From: Eubacteriaceae bacterium
GTDB taxonomy: Bacteria > Bacillota > Clostridia > Peptostreptococcales > Anaerovoracaceae
DNA length: 64,000 nt
Direction: 5' to 3'
Assembly: GCA_902362435.1 (NCBI GenBank)
Contig: CABIWW010000003.1
Span: 62,001-126,000 of the forward strand
Part shown: in pieces, positions 1-8,292 of the stretch
How the letters are laid out: every line of letters starts with the position of its first letter
Numbering within the stretch: position 1 is the first letter of the stretch
Made by a program: the position numbers and the translations under genes
The notes under the pieces: generated by a model
Seen by the model: the letters and a program-made list of their open reading frames with translations, nothing else
Told to the model about the DNA's origin: nothing
Database searches by the model: none

Positions 1-48
1 AGATAATGTGACATGATGCAAAAAACCGCACATATCAATGCAATGTAT

Positions 49-90
49 AAAAGCTTGCCAGTACACCATAATAGGTGTTAGCAAGCTTTA
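49..90 (-). terminator. Hairpin terminator downstream of the lipoprotein gene
   Basis: A 10-bp arm AAAGCTTGC pairs with GCAAGCTTT, and an inner ACACC/GGTGT pair extends the stem. T/A-rich runs lie on both sides, so it could work in both directions. It sits about 45 bases past the stop of the minus-strand lipoprotein gene. Confidence 0.6.
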
Positions 91-134
91 TTATTTACAC
101 ATTTCAAAGATATGAATATAATCCATGAAATAAA

Positions 135-695
135 TTAATTCTTCTGGAATGTAATGACTTGATCAATTTCATTATCTTCGTACTGCAAAGAACTATCCTC
201 CATCAGATATAAAATTCTTTCTTCTCCATTTTCATTCGACATCGTAACGATCATCTGCTCATTATCAACAGCATACGTACCGTTTTCTATTCCATTTTCA
301 GAAGAAATATCATTAACCACATACTGCATAATAAGGTCCACCAGATTTTCCGTACTGAATCCCACTATTGCACTTACATATGGTTCTACACATTTTCCTA
401 CCGCTGCTGCAAATTCACCTATATCAATTCTATAGATATATGTACCATTTTCGTAAAAAGAAACACTCACATCACAATACTCGGGTTCCGGAAATATATT
501 TACCCCTAATTCAGATTCCAGTTCTTTGTACATTATATCTGCAACATCCACCTGTCCACTCCATTCTCCCAGCACATAATTGGACAAAGGCTCTTTTCCA
601 TTATCAATTCCAACACTATTACTACTGCAGCTGCCTAAACAGAATATGATCATTAACAACAATATTGCATAAACACAGCGTTTTATTTTATTCAT
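135..695 (-). CDS. Predicted lipoprotein of unknown function
   Basis: A 186-residue protein with a lipoprotein signal: basic MNKIKR, a hydrophobic stretch LLLMIIF, then the lipobox LGSC with the lipidation Cys near residue 23. The mature part is acidic and serine/asparagine-rich and has no recognisable catalytic motif. It should be anchored to the outer face of the membrane. It lies 17 bases after a membrane-protein gene on the same strand and is probably co-transcribed with it. The only Shine-Dalgarno-like AGGA is about 14 bases from the ATG, so translation may be weak or coupled. Function unknown. Confidence 0.75.
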   Translation of the reverse strand: MNKIKRCVYAILLLMIIFCLGSCSSNSVGIDNGKEPLSNYVLGEWSGQVDVADIMYKELESELGVNIFPEPEYCDVSVSFYENGTYIYRIDIGEFAAAVGKCVEPYVSAIVGFSTENLVDLIMQYVVNDISSENGIENGTYAVDNEQMIVTMSNENGEERILYLMEDSSLQYEDNEIDQVITFQKN

Positions 696-712
696 AACTT
701 TTTACATTTTCC

Positions 713-1159
713 TCATTCGCGATGGCTTACCTGCTTTTTTGCAATAAATCCTCCTGCTGCCGCCACTGCAAAAGCCAGCAGCATGATCCACCATCCTGAG
801 CCAAACTGTAAAAATCCCATTACAATAGAACTTCCTACTGTTCCATTCAAATAATGCTTTATTACCATTTCCGGTAAAAATCGAGCCAGAAGCGTTAAAA
901 GCAGCCCTGCTAAAGCAAAAGCTATTACATACTCCTCATTTAAAACTATGACAGCGATTGCCATAATCAGCGCAAATAAAAGCAATATAACATATGCCAT
1001 GAGTTCCGGTGAACTTACATTCACATCATTCATTCCAAAAAATATATCTACTATAGATATCTGATAATAATCTTCAACAATAAATGGCAAAAACATTGCG
1101 ATGATTGCCAACAATCCACAACCCTTTATACCAATTTCTCTGTAACTTAAATACTTCAT
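713..1159 (-). CDS. Small integral membrane protein, unknown function
   Basis: 148 residues with about four hydrophobic segments: near 9-25, 50-72, 78-96 and 117-140. It ends in a basic tail (AKKQVSHRE). I chose MKYLSYREIG as the start because AGGAG lies 7 bases before it; two upstream in-frame ATGs lack such a site. No enzymatic motif is visible. It precedes the lipoprotein gene, so the two may form a small envelope unit. Function unknown. Confidence 0.7.
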   Translation of the reverse strand: MKYLSYREIGIKGCGLLAIIAMFLPFIVEDYYQISIVDIFFGMNDVNVSSPELMAYVILLLFALIMAIAVIVLNEEYVIAFALAGLLLTLLARFLPEMVIKHYLNGTVGSSIVMGFLQFGSGWWIMLLAFAVAAAGGFIAKKQVSHRE

Positions 1160-1292
1160 TTTTCTTCTCCTGTCATTTATTTTCATGCTACCATTTGGTC
1201 TCTTTTCTGCATCATTATACCACCAAATGATAGCATTAGTCAATGAACAATCATCTGTTTATAGAGTATTTAACATAAAAGAATGGAGTGCC

Positions 1293-1523
1293 ATGTACTT
1301 TAAAAGAATAGAAGATTTAAGAATCGATCACGATTATACACAAAAACAGGTAGCGCAGCGCTTGAATATAGCCCGAGAAGTCTATCGAAGATATGAAAAA
1401 GGCACTCGTTCAATTCCTGTAGACTGTCTCATCAAACTAGCCGAGCTTTATGATACCAGCGTCGATTATATTCTTGATCTGACAAACGTAAAAAAGCACT
1501 ATCCTCGAACTCCTTCAAAATAA
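1293..1523 (+). CDS. XRE-family HTH transcriptional regulator
   Basis: A 76-residue single-domain DNA-binding protein. The pattern DYTQKQVAQRLNIAREVYRRYE (helix-turn-helix) followed by IPVDCLIKLAELYDTSVDYILD is typical of Cro/C1-type repressors. I chose the start at MYFKRIEDL, where GGAG precedes the ATG by 6 bases, rather than the longer upstream reading. It is divergent from the membrane protein/lipoprotein pair, so it may regulate that pair; this is inferred from position only. Confidence 0.8.
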   Translation: MYFKRIEDLRIDHDYTQKQVAQRLNIAREVYRRYEKGTRSIPVDCLIKLAELYDTSVDYILDLTNVKKHYPRTPSK

Positions 1524-1606
1524 TCCAGAGTATTTTCACTTACATTACATTCGATAAAAATTGCAGCATTTTTTATATTGCAAAAAATGGCAGCCGCAGA
1601 AATGAT

Positions 1607-1635
1607 TTTCACCACATGCTGTCCTTTGTTATAAT
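1607..1635 (+). promoter_or_regulatory. Sigma-A-type promoter for the DUF6873-like gene
   Basis: TTTCAC and TATAAT separated by 17 bases, with the ATG 43 bases downstream of the -10. The -10 is a perfect consensus and the -35 is weak. Confidence 0.5.
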
Positions 1636-1677
1636 ACTGTCTGAAAACCGCCCCCATCGAGCGAAAGGAGCAAGAAC

Positions 1678-2376
1678 ATGCCCGACAAAGAAAATATATC
1701 CGAAAAAAAAGTATATCTGTCATCTCTTGTCTGTGAGCCGCTTGTCAGCTATCTCAAGGCTCAGGGTTTTTCACCTGTGCTGCTGGACGGAACAGATTCC
1801 CCGGTATATGAGGAAGTCTCTACTCATGCCGACATACACATGTGTCAGCTCGGGCTATGGGACGGCGTGCGCCTTTTCCACGGAAATACGTCAAAGCTAG
1901 GGCATGATTACCCGGGAAATATCATCTACAATGCAGTCTGCACCGGGAAATATTTTATCCATAACCTTGAATATACCGATCCGGAGCTTCTTGATGCCAC
2001 GGATAACCTCAGCAGAATAAACGTGCCGCAGGGCTACACGCGATGCTGCTGTCTGCCTGTCAATGATTCGTCATTCATAACTTCAGATGAAGGCATCGCA
2101 AAAGCACTCGAAAAAACGGATGCGGACGTTCTGCGCATAAGCAGGGCCAGCATCGCTCTGCCGGGGTTCGATTACGGCTTCATCGGCGGATGCGCAGGGC
2201 ATATCACTGTGAATGGCCGGAAAACTATGATCTTCAACGGAGACCTTAGCGCACATCCCGACTATAAAAAAATCGCAGCCTTCATTGAAGACCGCGATAT
2301 CGACATCTTATTTTTTGAAGATTTTCCGCTGACGGATATAGGCAGCATACTCACCGGCACACCTGTGCACATGTAA
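1678..2376 (+). CDS. DUF6873-like (GME-fold?) protein
   Basis: A 232-residue soluble protein with no signal peptide, preceded by AAAGGAGC 8 bases before the ATG. Segments such as GYTRCCCLPVND, PGFDYGFIGGCAG and KTMIFNGDLSAHPDY give it the look of a Clostridial conserved family. I tentatively match it to DUF6873, described as related to the guanidine-modifying GME fold, but this rests on memory of the family pattern. It appears to be a monocistronic gene with its own promoter. Biochemical role unknown. Confidence 0.55.
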   Translation: MPDKENISEKKVYLSSLVCEPLVSYLKAQGFSPVLLDGTDSPVYEEVSTHADIHMCQLGLWDGVRLFHGNTSKLGHDYPGNIIYNAVCTGKYFIHNLEYTDPELLDATDNLSRINVPQGYTRCCCLPVNDSSFITSDEGIAKALEKTDADVLRISRASIALPGFDYGFIGGCAGHITVNGRKTMIFNGDLSAHPDYKKIAAFIEDRDIDILFFEDFPLTDIGSILTGTPVHM

Positions 2377-2494
2377 AACTGCTGCATACGGTGCGCTTTG
2401 CACTGCATCGCATCATTATTCACTGATGGGGGGGCTCCATCGTGCCTGAACCGTTCCTGACTTTCCCTGATCAGAATACCTTCTCTAAAAGCTT

Positions 2495-3745
2495 CTAAGG
2501 ACTAACTCTGTCCTGAAATCCCGCGAGGCTCTGTCCCATGCTCATTCTCACTCTCGGAAGCAGCAGCGGATCATCGCCCGGTTCCGCCTTGCCGTACTCA
2601 GTAGTCACTGCGCACAGGAAGCCTGCCTTTTCCACCATGCTCCTGCTCCTCTCATTGTAATCTCCGAACGGATATGCAAATGCATCACTGCTGCCGCACA
2701 CCTCTATAGAACGCTTAAGATCAGCAAGACCGTCTTCCTCTGAAATCGCAGTGAAAATACCGCCGTGTCCGATATTTCCGCCGCCTCTGTGCATATTGTC
2801 GGAATGCGACTCATAGATCACATAATCGCTCTGATACTGCGCGATCTTTTCCTCTCCATTGTATGAAGTTATCATGAAGCACGTAGCCGGGGTCTTGCAC
2901 TTTTCCAGCACCGGTATCCCGTTTTCCAGGAAGCTCACGGCACCGTCGTCAAAGCAGAGTACTATGCTCTTGTCGGGAAGCAGCAGCTTGCCGTCGACGT
3001 AATCGCGCACTTCTTTCCACGTCGGATAGTAATACCCTTCTTCATTGAGCCAGTTAAGCTCCTCCTCAAGATCCTGCATCGATATATAGTTGCCGAATCG
3101 CTGATTCAGATCATCCGGTGGATCATTTTCATCATAAACGTAGTGATACATGCAGATAGGAAGTCCCGGTGCGCCGTAATCCGTATTGGCTGCGACCTCA
3201 ACCTCTCTCGTCACTCTCGTGGTATTTCCATTGTCATCGCTCACCGTATAGCTCACGGTATTCGTGCCGGCTTTTCTGATATCGCTGCCTTCCACCTTCA
3301 CCTTGTCCGTTATGTCTTTGCCGTTCTCATCGGTCGCCTTGTAGCCCGGCTCATCGAACTTGTCACCGAGTTTCAGACCGTCTATCTTCTCCGATCCCTT
3401 GAGGGCGATCTCCGGATTCATCTTATCCAGAACCGTTACCTTCCTCACAGCCTTCAGATCTTCGACGCTGTATTTCAGTTCGTACGTTCCCGGTTTTGAA
3501 GTGTCCACCTCTCCGGTCACCTTGACCTTGTCCGACACATCCCTGCCGTCAACGACCGCCTCAACTCCCTGATCCTCGTACACCGCATTGAGTCCTACCG
3601 TCATCTCCTCGTCGCCCTTGAGCTTCATCGAAAAATTCGACGAATAGAACGTCATCACTATCGCTGCGATGCCGACAACGATTATCGCCAGCACCAGCAC
3701 TATCAGCAGTATTTTCCTGCTTCCTGATTTACTCATCTGATACAC
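2495..3745 (-). CDS. Membrane-anchored polysaccharide deacetylase with two Ig-like (DUF5011) repeats
   Basis: A 416-residue cell-surface protein. An N-terminal anchor helix (about 10-33) is followed by two bacterial Ig-like modules (about 40-108 and 112-185, ending KYSVEDLKAVRKVTVLD and SYTVSDDNGNTTRVTREVEV). A NodB-type deacetylase domain fills about 190-416 with the metal/catalytic motif CFDDGAVSF and a later AYPFGDYN. It probably removes acetyl groups from peptidoglycan or another wall glycan. The start is a GTG (read MYQMSK) with GGAG 8 bases upstream; the in-frame ATG three codons later has a poorer distance. Confidence 0.85.
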   Translation of the reverse strand: MYQMSKSGSRKILLIVLVLAIIVVGIAAIVMTFYSSNFSMKLKGDEEMTVGLNAVYEDQGVEAVVDGRDVSDKVKVTGEVDTSKPGTYELKYSVEDLKAVRKVTVLDKMNPEIALKGSEKIDGLKLGDKFDEPGYKATDENGKDITDKVKVEGSDIRKAGTNTVSYTVSDDNGNTTRVTREVEVAANTDYGAPGLPICMYHYVYDENDPPDDLNQRFGNYISMQDLEEELNWLNEEGYYYPTWKEVRDYVDGKLLLPDKSIVLCFDDGAVSFLENGIPVLEKCKTPATCFMITSYNGEEKIAQYQSDYVIYESHSDNMHRGGGNIGHGGIFTAISEEDGLADLKRSIEVCGSSDAFAYPFGDYNERSRSMVEKAGFLCAVTTEYGKAEPGDDPLLLPRVRMSMGQSLAGFQDRVSP

Positions 3746-3815
3746 CCATTCTTCTCCATTTAATTTATGCTTTTATTTCAAACTAACATACCTATAATAC
3801 CATGTTTGTGATAGA

Positions 3816-4868
3816 ATGTTAACTATGAAAAAGCATGCAATAATACCCGTCTTTATACCGCACAAAGGCTGCCCGAACGACTGCGTTTTCTGCAATCAGA
3901 AGGCGATCACCGCTAGGACCGCGGATATAAAGCCGGAAGACGTGAAAAAACTGATAGACGATTACCTGCCGACTCTGCAGGGGCGCGACCTGGAAACGAT
4001 AGAAGTGGCTTTTTTCGGAGGAAGCTTCACCGGGATCCCGCTCGAGGAGCAGTCGGCATTTCTCGAAGTCGCCGCAGATTACAAGGCGCGCGGGCTGATC
4101 GACAAGATACACATGTCCACGAGACCTGACTACATCGATGAGACGATACTCGACAATCTGAAAAAATACGATGCGGATATCATCGAGCTCGGCGTGCAGT
4201 CTTTCCACCCGGAAGTGCTGAAAGCATCCAACCGCGGCCACAGCGCAGAAGATGTGTACAAGGCCTGCGATCTCATCAAGTCATACGGCTTTGAGCTCGG
4301 CATACAGCTCATGATCGGACTGCCGGAGGACAGCCTGAAGCGCTGTCTCTATTCGGCAAGAGAGACCGTAAAGATCGCACCGTCTGTCGCAAGGCTGTAC
4401 CCTACCATCGTCCTGAACGACACTGAACTTCTCAGGATGTACCAGCGTGGCGAGTATTCTCCGCTGACCACTGATGAAGCTGTCGCGATAACAAAGGAAA
4501 TGTACCGCATCCTCGATGATGCCGGGATCAACATAATACGCGTGGGGCTCAAAAGCACCGACCTGATCACCGAAGGCGGCGAGATCCGCGGCCATACTTT
4601 CCATCCGGCATTCAGACAGCTCGTCGAGGGAGAGCTTGCAAAGGAGCAGCTTGAAGAGCAGCTCACAGAGCTGCTGCAGAGGTCTGCGGAAAGTCCGGAA
4701 GTCCATGAACGCTTTGAATTCCGCAGCAGCGGCAACTCGTTTTCCAATATGGTCGGAAACAGCAGACGCAACAAGAACTACTTTGCAGAAAAGTATCCGG
4801 ATCTTCGTATAAAATATAAAGTTGATCATTCTCTTGCTGACGGCCGCTATATTGTGGTAAAATCGTAA
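3816..4868 (+). CDS. Elp3-like radical SAM protein
   Basis: A 350-residue enzyme carrying the radical SAM cluster motif CPNDCVFC (C-x3-C-x2-C) near residues 19-26. The SAM-binding glycine-rich strand FFGGSFTGIP is near 66-75, and IELGVQSFH is typical of the Elp3/HemN-like branch. Members lacking the acetyltransferase domain are widespread in Clostridia and their substrate is not settled. There is a choice between the ATG at 3816 and MKKH at 3825, and neither has a clear ribosome site. TATAAT at 3793-3798 could place transcription start very close to the first ATG. It is followed by the ACT-domain gene. Confidence 0.8.
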   Translation: MLTMKKHAIIPVFIPHKGCPNDCVFCNQKAITARTADIKPEDVKKLIDDYLPTLQGRDLETIEVAFFGGSFTGIPLEEQSAFLEVAADYKARGLIDKIHMSTRPDYIDETILDNLKKYDADIIELGVQSFHPEVLKASNRGHSAEDVYKACDLIKSYGFELGIQLMIGLPEDSLKRCLYSARETVKIAPSVARLYPTIVLNDTELLRMYQRGEYSPLTTDEAVAITKEMYRILDDAGINIIRVGLKSTDLITEGGEIRGHTFHPAFRQLVEGELAKEQLEEQLTELLQRSAESPEVHERFEFRSSGNSFSNMVGNSRRNKNYFAEKYPDLRIKYKVDHSLADGRYIVVKS

Positions 4869-4917
4869 ATTAAGAATAAGCACCGGCGCCGCCGGTTTAT
4901 AGATACAGGAGGTCAAA

Positions 4918-5181
4918 ATGAAAGCAGTTATTACGGTAATAGGAAAAGATATGGTCGGCATACTGGCCAAAGTGAGCACGACATGCGCTGAAGCGAATGC
5001 AAACGTATCAGAAGTGACTCAGTCGATACTGGACGAATACTTCGCAATGATAATGCTCGTTGAAATAGATAAGATGAACTGTACGCTGGACGAACTCAAA
5101 AACAGAATCGAAAAGATCGTCCCTACAATGACAGTCCATGTGATGCATGAAGACATTTTCAATTCAATGCACAGGATCTAG
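4918..5181 (+). CDS. ACT-domain protein (UPF0237 type)
   Basis: An 87-residue single ACT domain, starting MKAVITVIGKDMVGILAKVS with the usual GKDxxGI ligand-binding loop. AGGAGG lies 5 bases before the ATG. The family is a stand-alone small-molecule-sensing module. Its stop lies only 28 bases before the DUF711 gene, a pairing conserved widely in Firmicutes and archaea. This suggests it senses a ligand, perhaps an amino acid, for that partner. Confidence 0.9.
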   Translation: MKAVITVIGKDMVGILAKVSTTCAEANANVSEVTQSILDEYFAMIMLVEIDKMNCTLDELKNRIEKIVPTMTVHVMHEDIFNSMHRI

Positions 5182-5209
5182 CACATCATCACACAGGAGG
5201 TAAACAGAC

Positions 5210-6568
5210 ATGCTCAACACCAAGGATATCATGGAAACCATAACCATGATACAGGACGAACACCTTGACATAAGAACGATAACTATGGGTATATCGCTCA
5301 TGGACTGCTGTGACAGCGATATCGACGTCTCATGCAGGAAGGTCTACGACAAGATATACAGACTCGCTAAGGATCTCGTAAAGACAGGCGAGGAAATAGA
5401 AAAGAAATACGGTATCCCTATCGTCAACAAAAGGATATCGGTGACGCCTATCTCTCTGCTCGTTGCCGTATCAGGCGGAGATCCTGTAAAATACGCGAAG
5501 ACTCTCGACAAGGTCGCAAAGGCGATCGGCGTGAATTTCATAGGCGGATATTCGGCGCTTGTCCACAAAGGATTCGCTGCGGGAGACAGAGAACTCATCG
5601 AATCGATACCGAGAGCTCTCGCTGAAACCGATTTCGTATGCTCATCGGTGAATATCGGCTCGACAAAATCCGGTATCAACATGGATGCCGTGAAGATGAT
5701 GGGCGGCATCGTGAAGGAAGCGTCGGAGCTTACGAGCGACAGACAGTGCATCGGCGCTGCAAAGCTCGTGGTATTCTGCAACGCGCCTGAGGACAACCCG
5801 TTCATGGCCGGAGCTTTCCACGGCATAGGCGAGCCTGACTGCGTTATCAACGTAGGCGTATCAGGACCCGGAGTTGTCAGAGCAGCTCTCGCAAAGATGC
5901 CGAAGGATGCGCCGCTCTCAGAAGTCGCTGACCTGATAAAGAAGACTGCATTCAAGATCACGAGAATGGGGCAGCTCGTCGGAAGCGAAGCTTCTGCAAA
6001 GCTCGGAGTTCCGTTCGGTATCATCGATCTGTCGCTCGCACCTACACCTGCTGTCGGTGACTCCGTGGCATACATACTCGAAGAGATCGGTCTCGAGCAG
6101 TGTGGCACACACGGCACTACAGCAGCTCTGGCTATGCTTAACGATGCTGTAAAGAAAGGCGGAGTCATGGCGTCTTCGAACGTCGGCGGACTTTCCGGAG
6201 CTTTCATTCCTGTATCCGAGGACGCAGGCATGATCAGCGCCGCAGAATCCGGCACGCTTTCGATCGAAAAGCTCGAAGCGATGACCGCCGTATGCTCAGT
6301 AGGACTCGATATGATCGTCCTGCCCGGCGATACTCCGCAGGAAACGATCTCAGCGATAATCGCTGATGAAGCTGCGATCGGTATGGTCAACTCCAAGACT
6401 ACCGCTGTCAGAGTGATACCTGCCATCGGTCACAAGGAAGGAGAAATGCTCGACTTCGGAGGACTTCTCGGCAAGGGGCCTATCATGAAGATCAATAAAA
6501 AATCCTCTGCTGTGATGATCAACAGAGGAGGTCGCATCCCTGCACCGATGCAGAGCCTCAAAAACTAA
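5210..6568 (+). CDS. PFL/DUF711 (UPF0210) family protein
   Basis: 452 residues, near the usual family length, with strong AGGAGG 9 bases before the ATG. The family shares the pyruvate formate-lyase fold. Conserved glycine-rich blocks are visible: [33 protein letters not shown] and a C-terminal [12 protein letters not shown]. No glycyl-radical motif typical of active PFL was seen. It is co-transcribed with the ACT-domain gene and ends in a clear terminator. Function is unproven for the family. Confidence 0.9.
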   Translation: MLNTKDIMETITMIQDEHLDIRTITMGISLMDCCDSDIDVSCRKVYDKIYRLAKDLVKTGEEIEKKYGIPIVNKRISVTPISLLVAVSGGDPVKYAKTLDKVAKAIGVNFIGGYSALVHKGFAAGDRELIESIPRALAETDFVCSSVNIGSTKSGINMDAVKMMGGIVKEASELTSDRQCIGAAKLVVFCNAPEDNPFMAGAFHGIGEPDCVINVGVSGPGVVRAALAKMPKDAPLSEVADLIKKTAFKITRMGQLVGSEASAKLGVPFGIIDLSLAPTPAVGDSVAYILEEIGLEQCGTHGTTAALAMLNDAVKKGGVMASSNVGGLSGAFIPVSEDAGMISAAESGTLSIEKLEAMTAVCSVGLDMIVLPGDTPQETISAIIADEAAIGMVNSKTTAVRVIPAIGHKEGEMLDFGGLLGKGPIMKINKKSSAVMINRGGRIPAPMQSLKN

Positions 6569-6589
6569 GCTTTTCGTTGTATTTTAAAA

Positions 6590-6624
6590 CCCGCCGCTCC
6601 GCTAGTGAGACGGCGGGCTTTTTA
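6590..6624 (+). terminator. Rho-independent terminator of the ACT-DUF711 operon
   Basis: Stem CCCGCCG / CGGCGGG followed by CTTTTTATT, 22 bases after the DUF711 stop. Confidence 0.9.
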
Positions 6625-6652
6625 TTATCGTTTTACAGCTGCTTCTCACCGC

Positions 6653-6934
6653 TTATCTGCCGCAGCCACAGCCTCCACCGCAGCCTCCGCATGTGTTCGA
6701 AGTGCCGCATGTGTCGGAAGTCCAGGCAGTACCTGAAGTTGTCGAAGTCATTCCTCCGCAGCCGCAGCCTCTGCCGCCTCTTCCTCCGTTGCCGGTTCCT
6801 GTTCCGCCGCCGCATCCGCAGGACGGAACTATGGATCCGCATCTTCCGCCGCGCTGCCACGGCCCTGTAAATTCGCAGTTTTCGCAAGTTATATTAAAAC
6901 CGGTATTACCAGTGTTGCAGTTACAGTTTGCCAT
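6653..6934 (-). CDS. Cysteine/glycine-rich small protein
   Basis: 93 residues with 14 cysteines and about a third glycine. It starts MANCNCNTG, contains paired cysteines (ITCENC) and a central SCGCGGGTGTGNGGRGG, and ends in a CG-rich tail (GGCGGGCGCGR). I chose this start because AAAGGGGA lies 6 bases upstream. There is no signal peptide. The composition fits a metal-binding protein, a spore-coat-like protein, or a precursor whose Cys residues could be modified. No modifying enzyme is adjacent. Low-complexity coding is a risk, but the ribosome site and clean stop support a real gene. Confidence 0.6.
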   Translation of the reverse strand: MANCNCNTGNTGFNITCENCEFTGPWQRGGRCGSIVPSCGCGGGTGTGNGGRGGRGCGCGGMTSTTSGTAWTSDTCGTSNTCGGCGGGCGCGR

Positions 6935-7182
6935 AAAAAAATCCCCTTTCATCTGTCCGCCGGTCAGAGCCCGGTATCAGGATGCACCGTTCCGGTACAC
7001 GTCTGCCGGGCTGCTGCCGGTGCCGGACTGTACCATCAAAGTGTCTCGCAGGCATCTTTTGTATGCTTTATACTATGAAAAGAGATCGTTTTTGGTTCAC
7101 TTCAGTTTTCTTTTTTATAGCTGTTTCCGCCGTCCGCTTATGAGCTGATCCCGCAGCCGTCGAAATCACAAAGCTCGATATC

Positions 7183-7356
7183 CTAGTCGTCAGTCTTATC
7201 CGTATCGTCTGCTGCGTCATCATCGTCGACCGCATCGTCCGCCGGTTTCGCATTTTTCGCCATCTCAATGAATCTGTCCGACTGGACTTTGTTGACCTTG
7301 AATATGGCAAAAGCAATTACAGCTACTATTATCCCGAGAAGTAAAAGTAATGGCAT
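7183..7356 (-). CDS. 57-residue membrane protein with an acidic tail
   Basis: GGGAGG lies 9 bases before the ATG. The product starts MPLLLLLGIIVAVIAFAIF, a single hydrophobic helix of about 18 residues. A short amphipathic linker follows (KVQSDRFIEMAKN), then a tail of almost only D, A, T and K (DDAVDDDDAADDTDKTDD). It would be a single-pass protein with an acidic cytoplasmic or external tail. No family is recognised. It lies between the Cys/Gly-rich gene and the deacetylase gene on the same strand. Confidence 0.6.
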   Translation of the reverse strand: MPLLLLLGIIVAVIAFAIFKVNKVQSDRFIEMAKNAKPADDAVDDDDAADDTDKTDD

Positions 7357-7427
7357 AGCGTTTTCCTCCCTATATATCCGGATCTTATATGTATTTTACA
7401 ATATCGCACTCGGAATTAACAGCGGTT

Positions 7428-8234
7428 TTATAAATCTTTTACCGTTCCGAAGCTGTATCCCATCTCTTCCCATTCAGTCAGCAGCTCATCCAGTATCTCA
7501 CTGTTAGTCTTCGAGGTGCTGTGCAGCAGCACGATCGCGCCGGGATGCACTCTGGGTATCAGTTTGGAAAAAGCCTCTTCCTTAGTCGGCTGATCCGACT
7601 CGTACCAGTCGACGTAAGCCAGACTCCAGAACACGGTCTTGTATCCCATGTCACTGGCCATTTTGAGATTGGACTCACTGTACTTGCCCTGAGGAGGTCT
7701 GTAGTACTTTTTCATTTTCTTTCCGATCACTTCCCTGTACTTGTCTTCAAGCTCCGTAAGCTCCTTTTCAAAAGCCTCCTTCGTCGATATCGCCGACATG
7801 TCAGGATGCGTGAACGTGTGATTGCCGACTGTATGACCTTCCTCTACCATGCGCTTTACAAGCTCCGGACTCGTCTCGATATAGTTGCCCACCAGAAAGA
7901 ACGCCGCCTTTACATCATGCTTCTTGAGTACATCGAGGATCTTTGCCGTATACCCGTTCTCATATCCGGCATCAAATGTCAGATATATCACTTTCTTATC
8001 GGTTTTCTTCATGTAAAACGCGTCGTATTTCGCCAGGTATTCGACAGTCGCGTTCCCCACAGGCGGCTGCCCCTCCTGCTGGAAGCTCAGCCCCCAGTTC
8101 TCGTCAGCAGAGCCGCTGACTGCCTTTTCCTTTACGATATCCGCACCTGAAAAAACAGCCACAGCAAATACACATGCTGCGGCTATTATTCCTGCCTTTT
8201 TGATCAGACCGTTTTTTCTCACCATGATTATCAT
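7428..8234 (-). CDS. PdaA-like polysaccharide (peptidoglycan) deacetylase
   Basis: 268 residues: a short basic N-terminus, a signal/anchor segment (about 10-30) and a NodB deacetylase domain. The motif YLTFDAGYENG, then GNHTFTHPDM (metal-binding HxxxH) and RPPQGKYS, is the pattern of the delta-lactam-forming PdaA branch rather than the chitin branch. PdaA removes the acetyl group from muramic acid in spore cortex peptidoglycan. The start was set at MIIMVRKN, preceded by GGTGGTGA; the longer upstream reading lacks a site. It implies a spore former or a wall-modification role. Confidence 0.85.
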   Translation of the reverse strand: MIIMVRKNGLIKKAGIIAAACVFAVAVFSGADIVKEKAVSGSADENWGLSFQQEGQPPVGNATVEYLAKYDAFYMKKTDKKVIYLTFDAGYENGYTAKILDVLKKHDVKAAFFLVGNYIETSPELVKRMVEEGHTVGNHTFTHPDMSAISTKEAFEKELTELEDKYREVIGKKMKKYYRPPQGKYSESNLKMASDMGYKTVFWSLAYVDWYESDQPTKEEAFSKLIPRVHPGAIVLLHSTSKTNSEILDELLTEWEEMGYSFGTVKDL

Positions 8235-8292
8235 AATATCACCACCCGGGATATTATATTTTATCACCGGTGAAAAAATAACATCTGATGCG

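Noticed and set aside
6693-7148. 151-codon plus-strand frame rich in proline
   Set aside because: It is the antisense of the Cys/Gly-rich gene; proline arises from reading glycine codons backwards, and it has no ribosome site.
7068-7316. 82-codon minus-strand frame
   Set aside because: It overlaps the small membrane protein in another frame, is highly Arg/Thr-rich and lacks a ribosome site.
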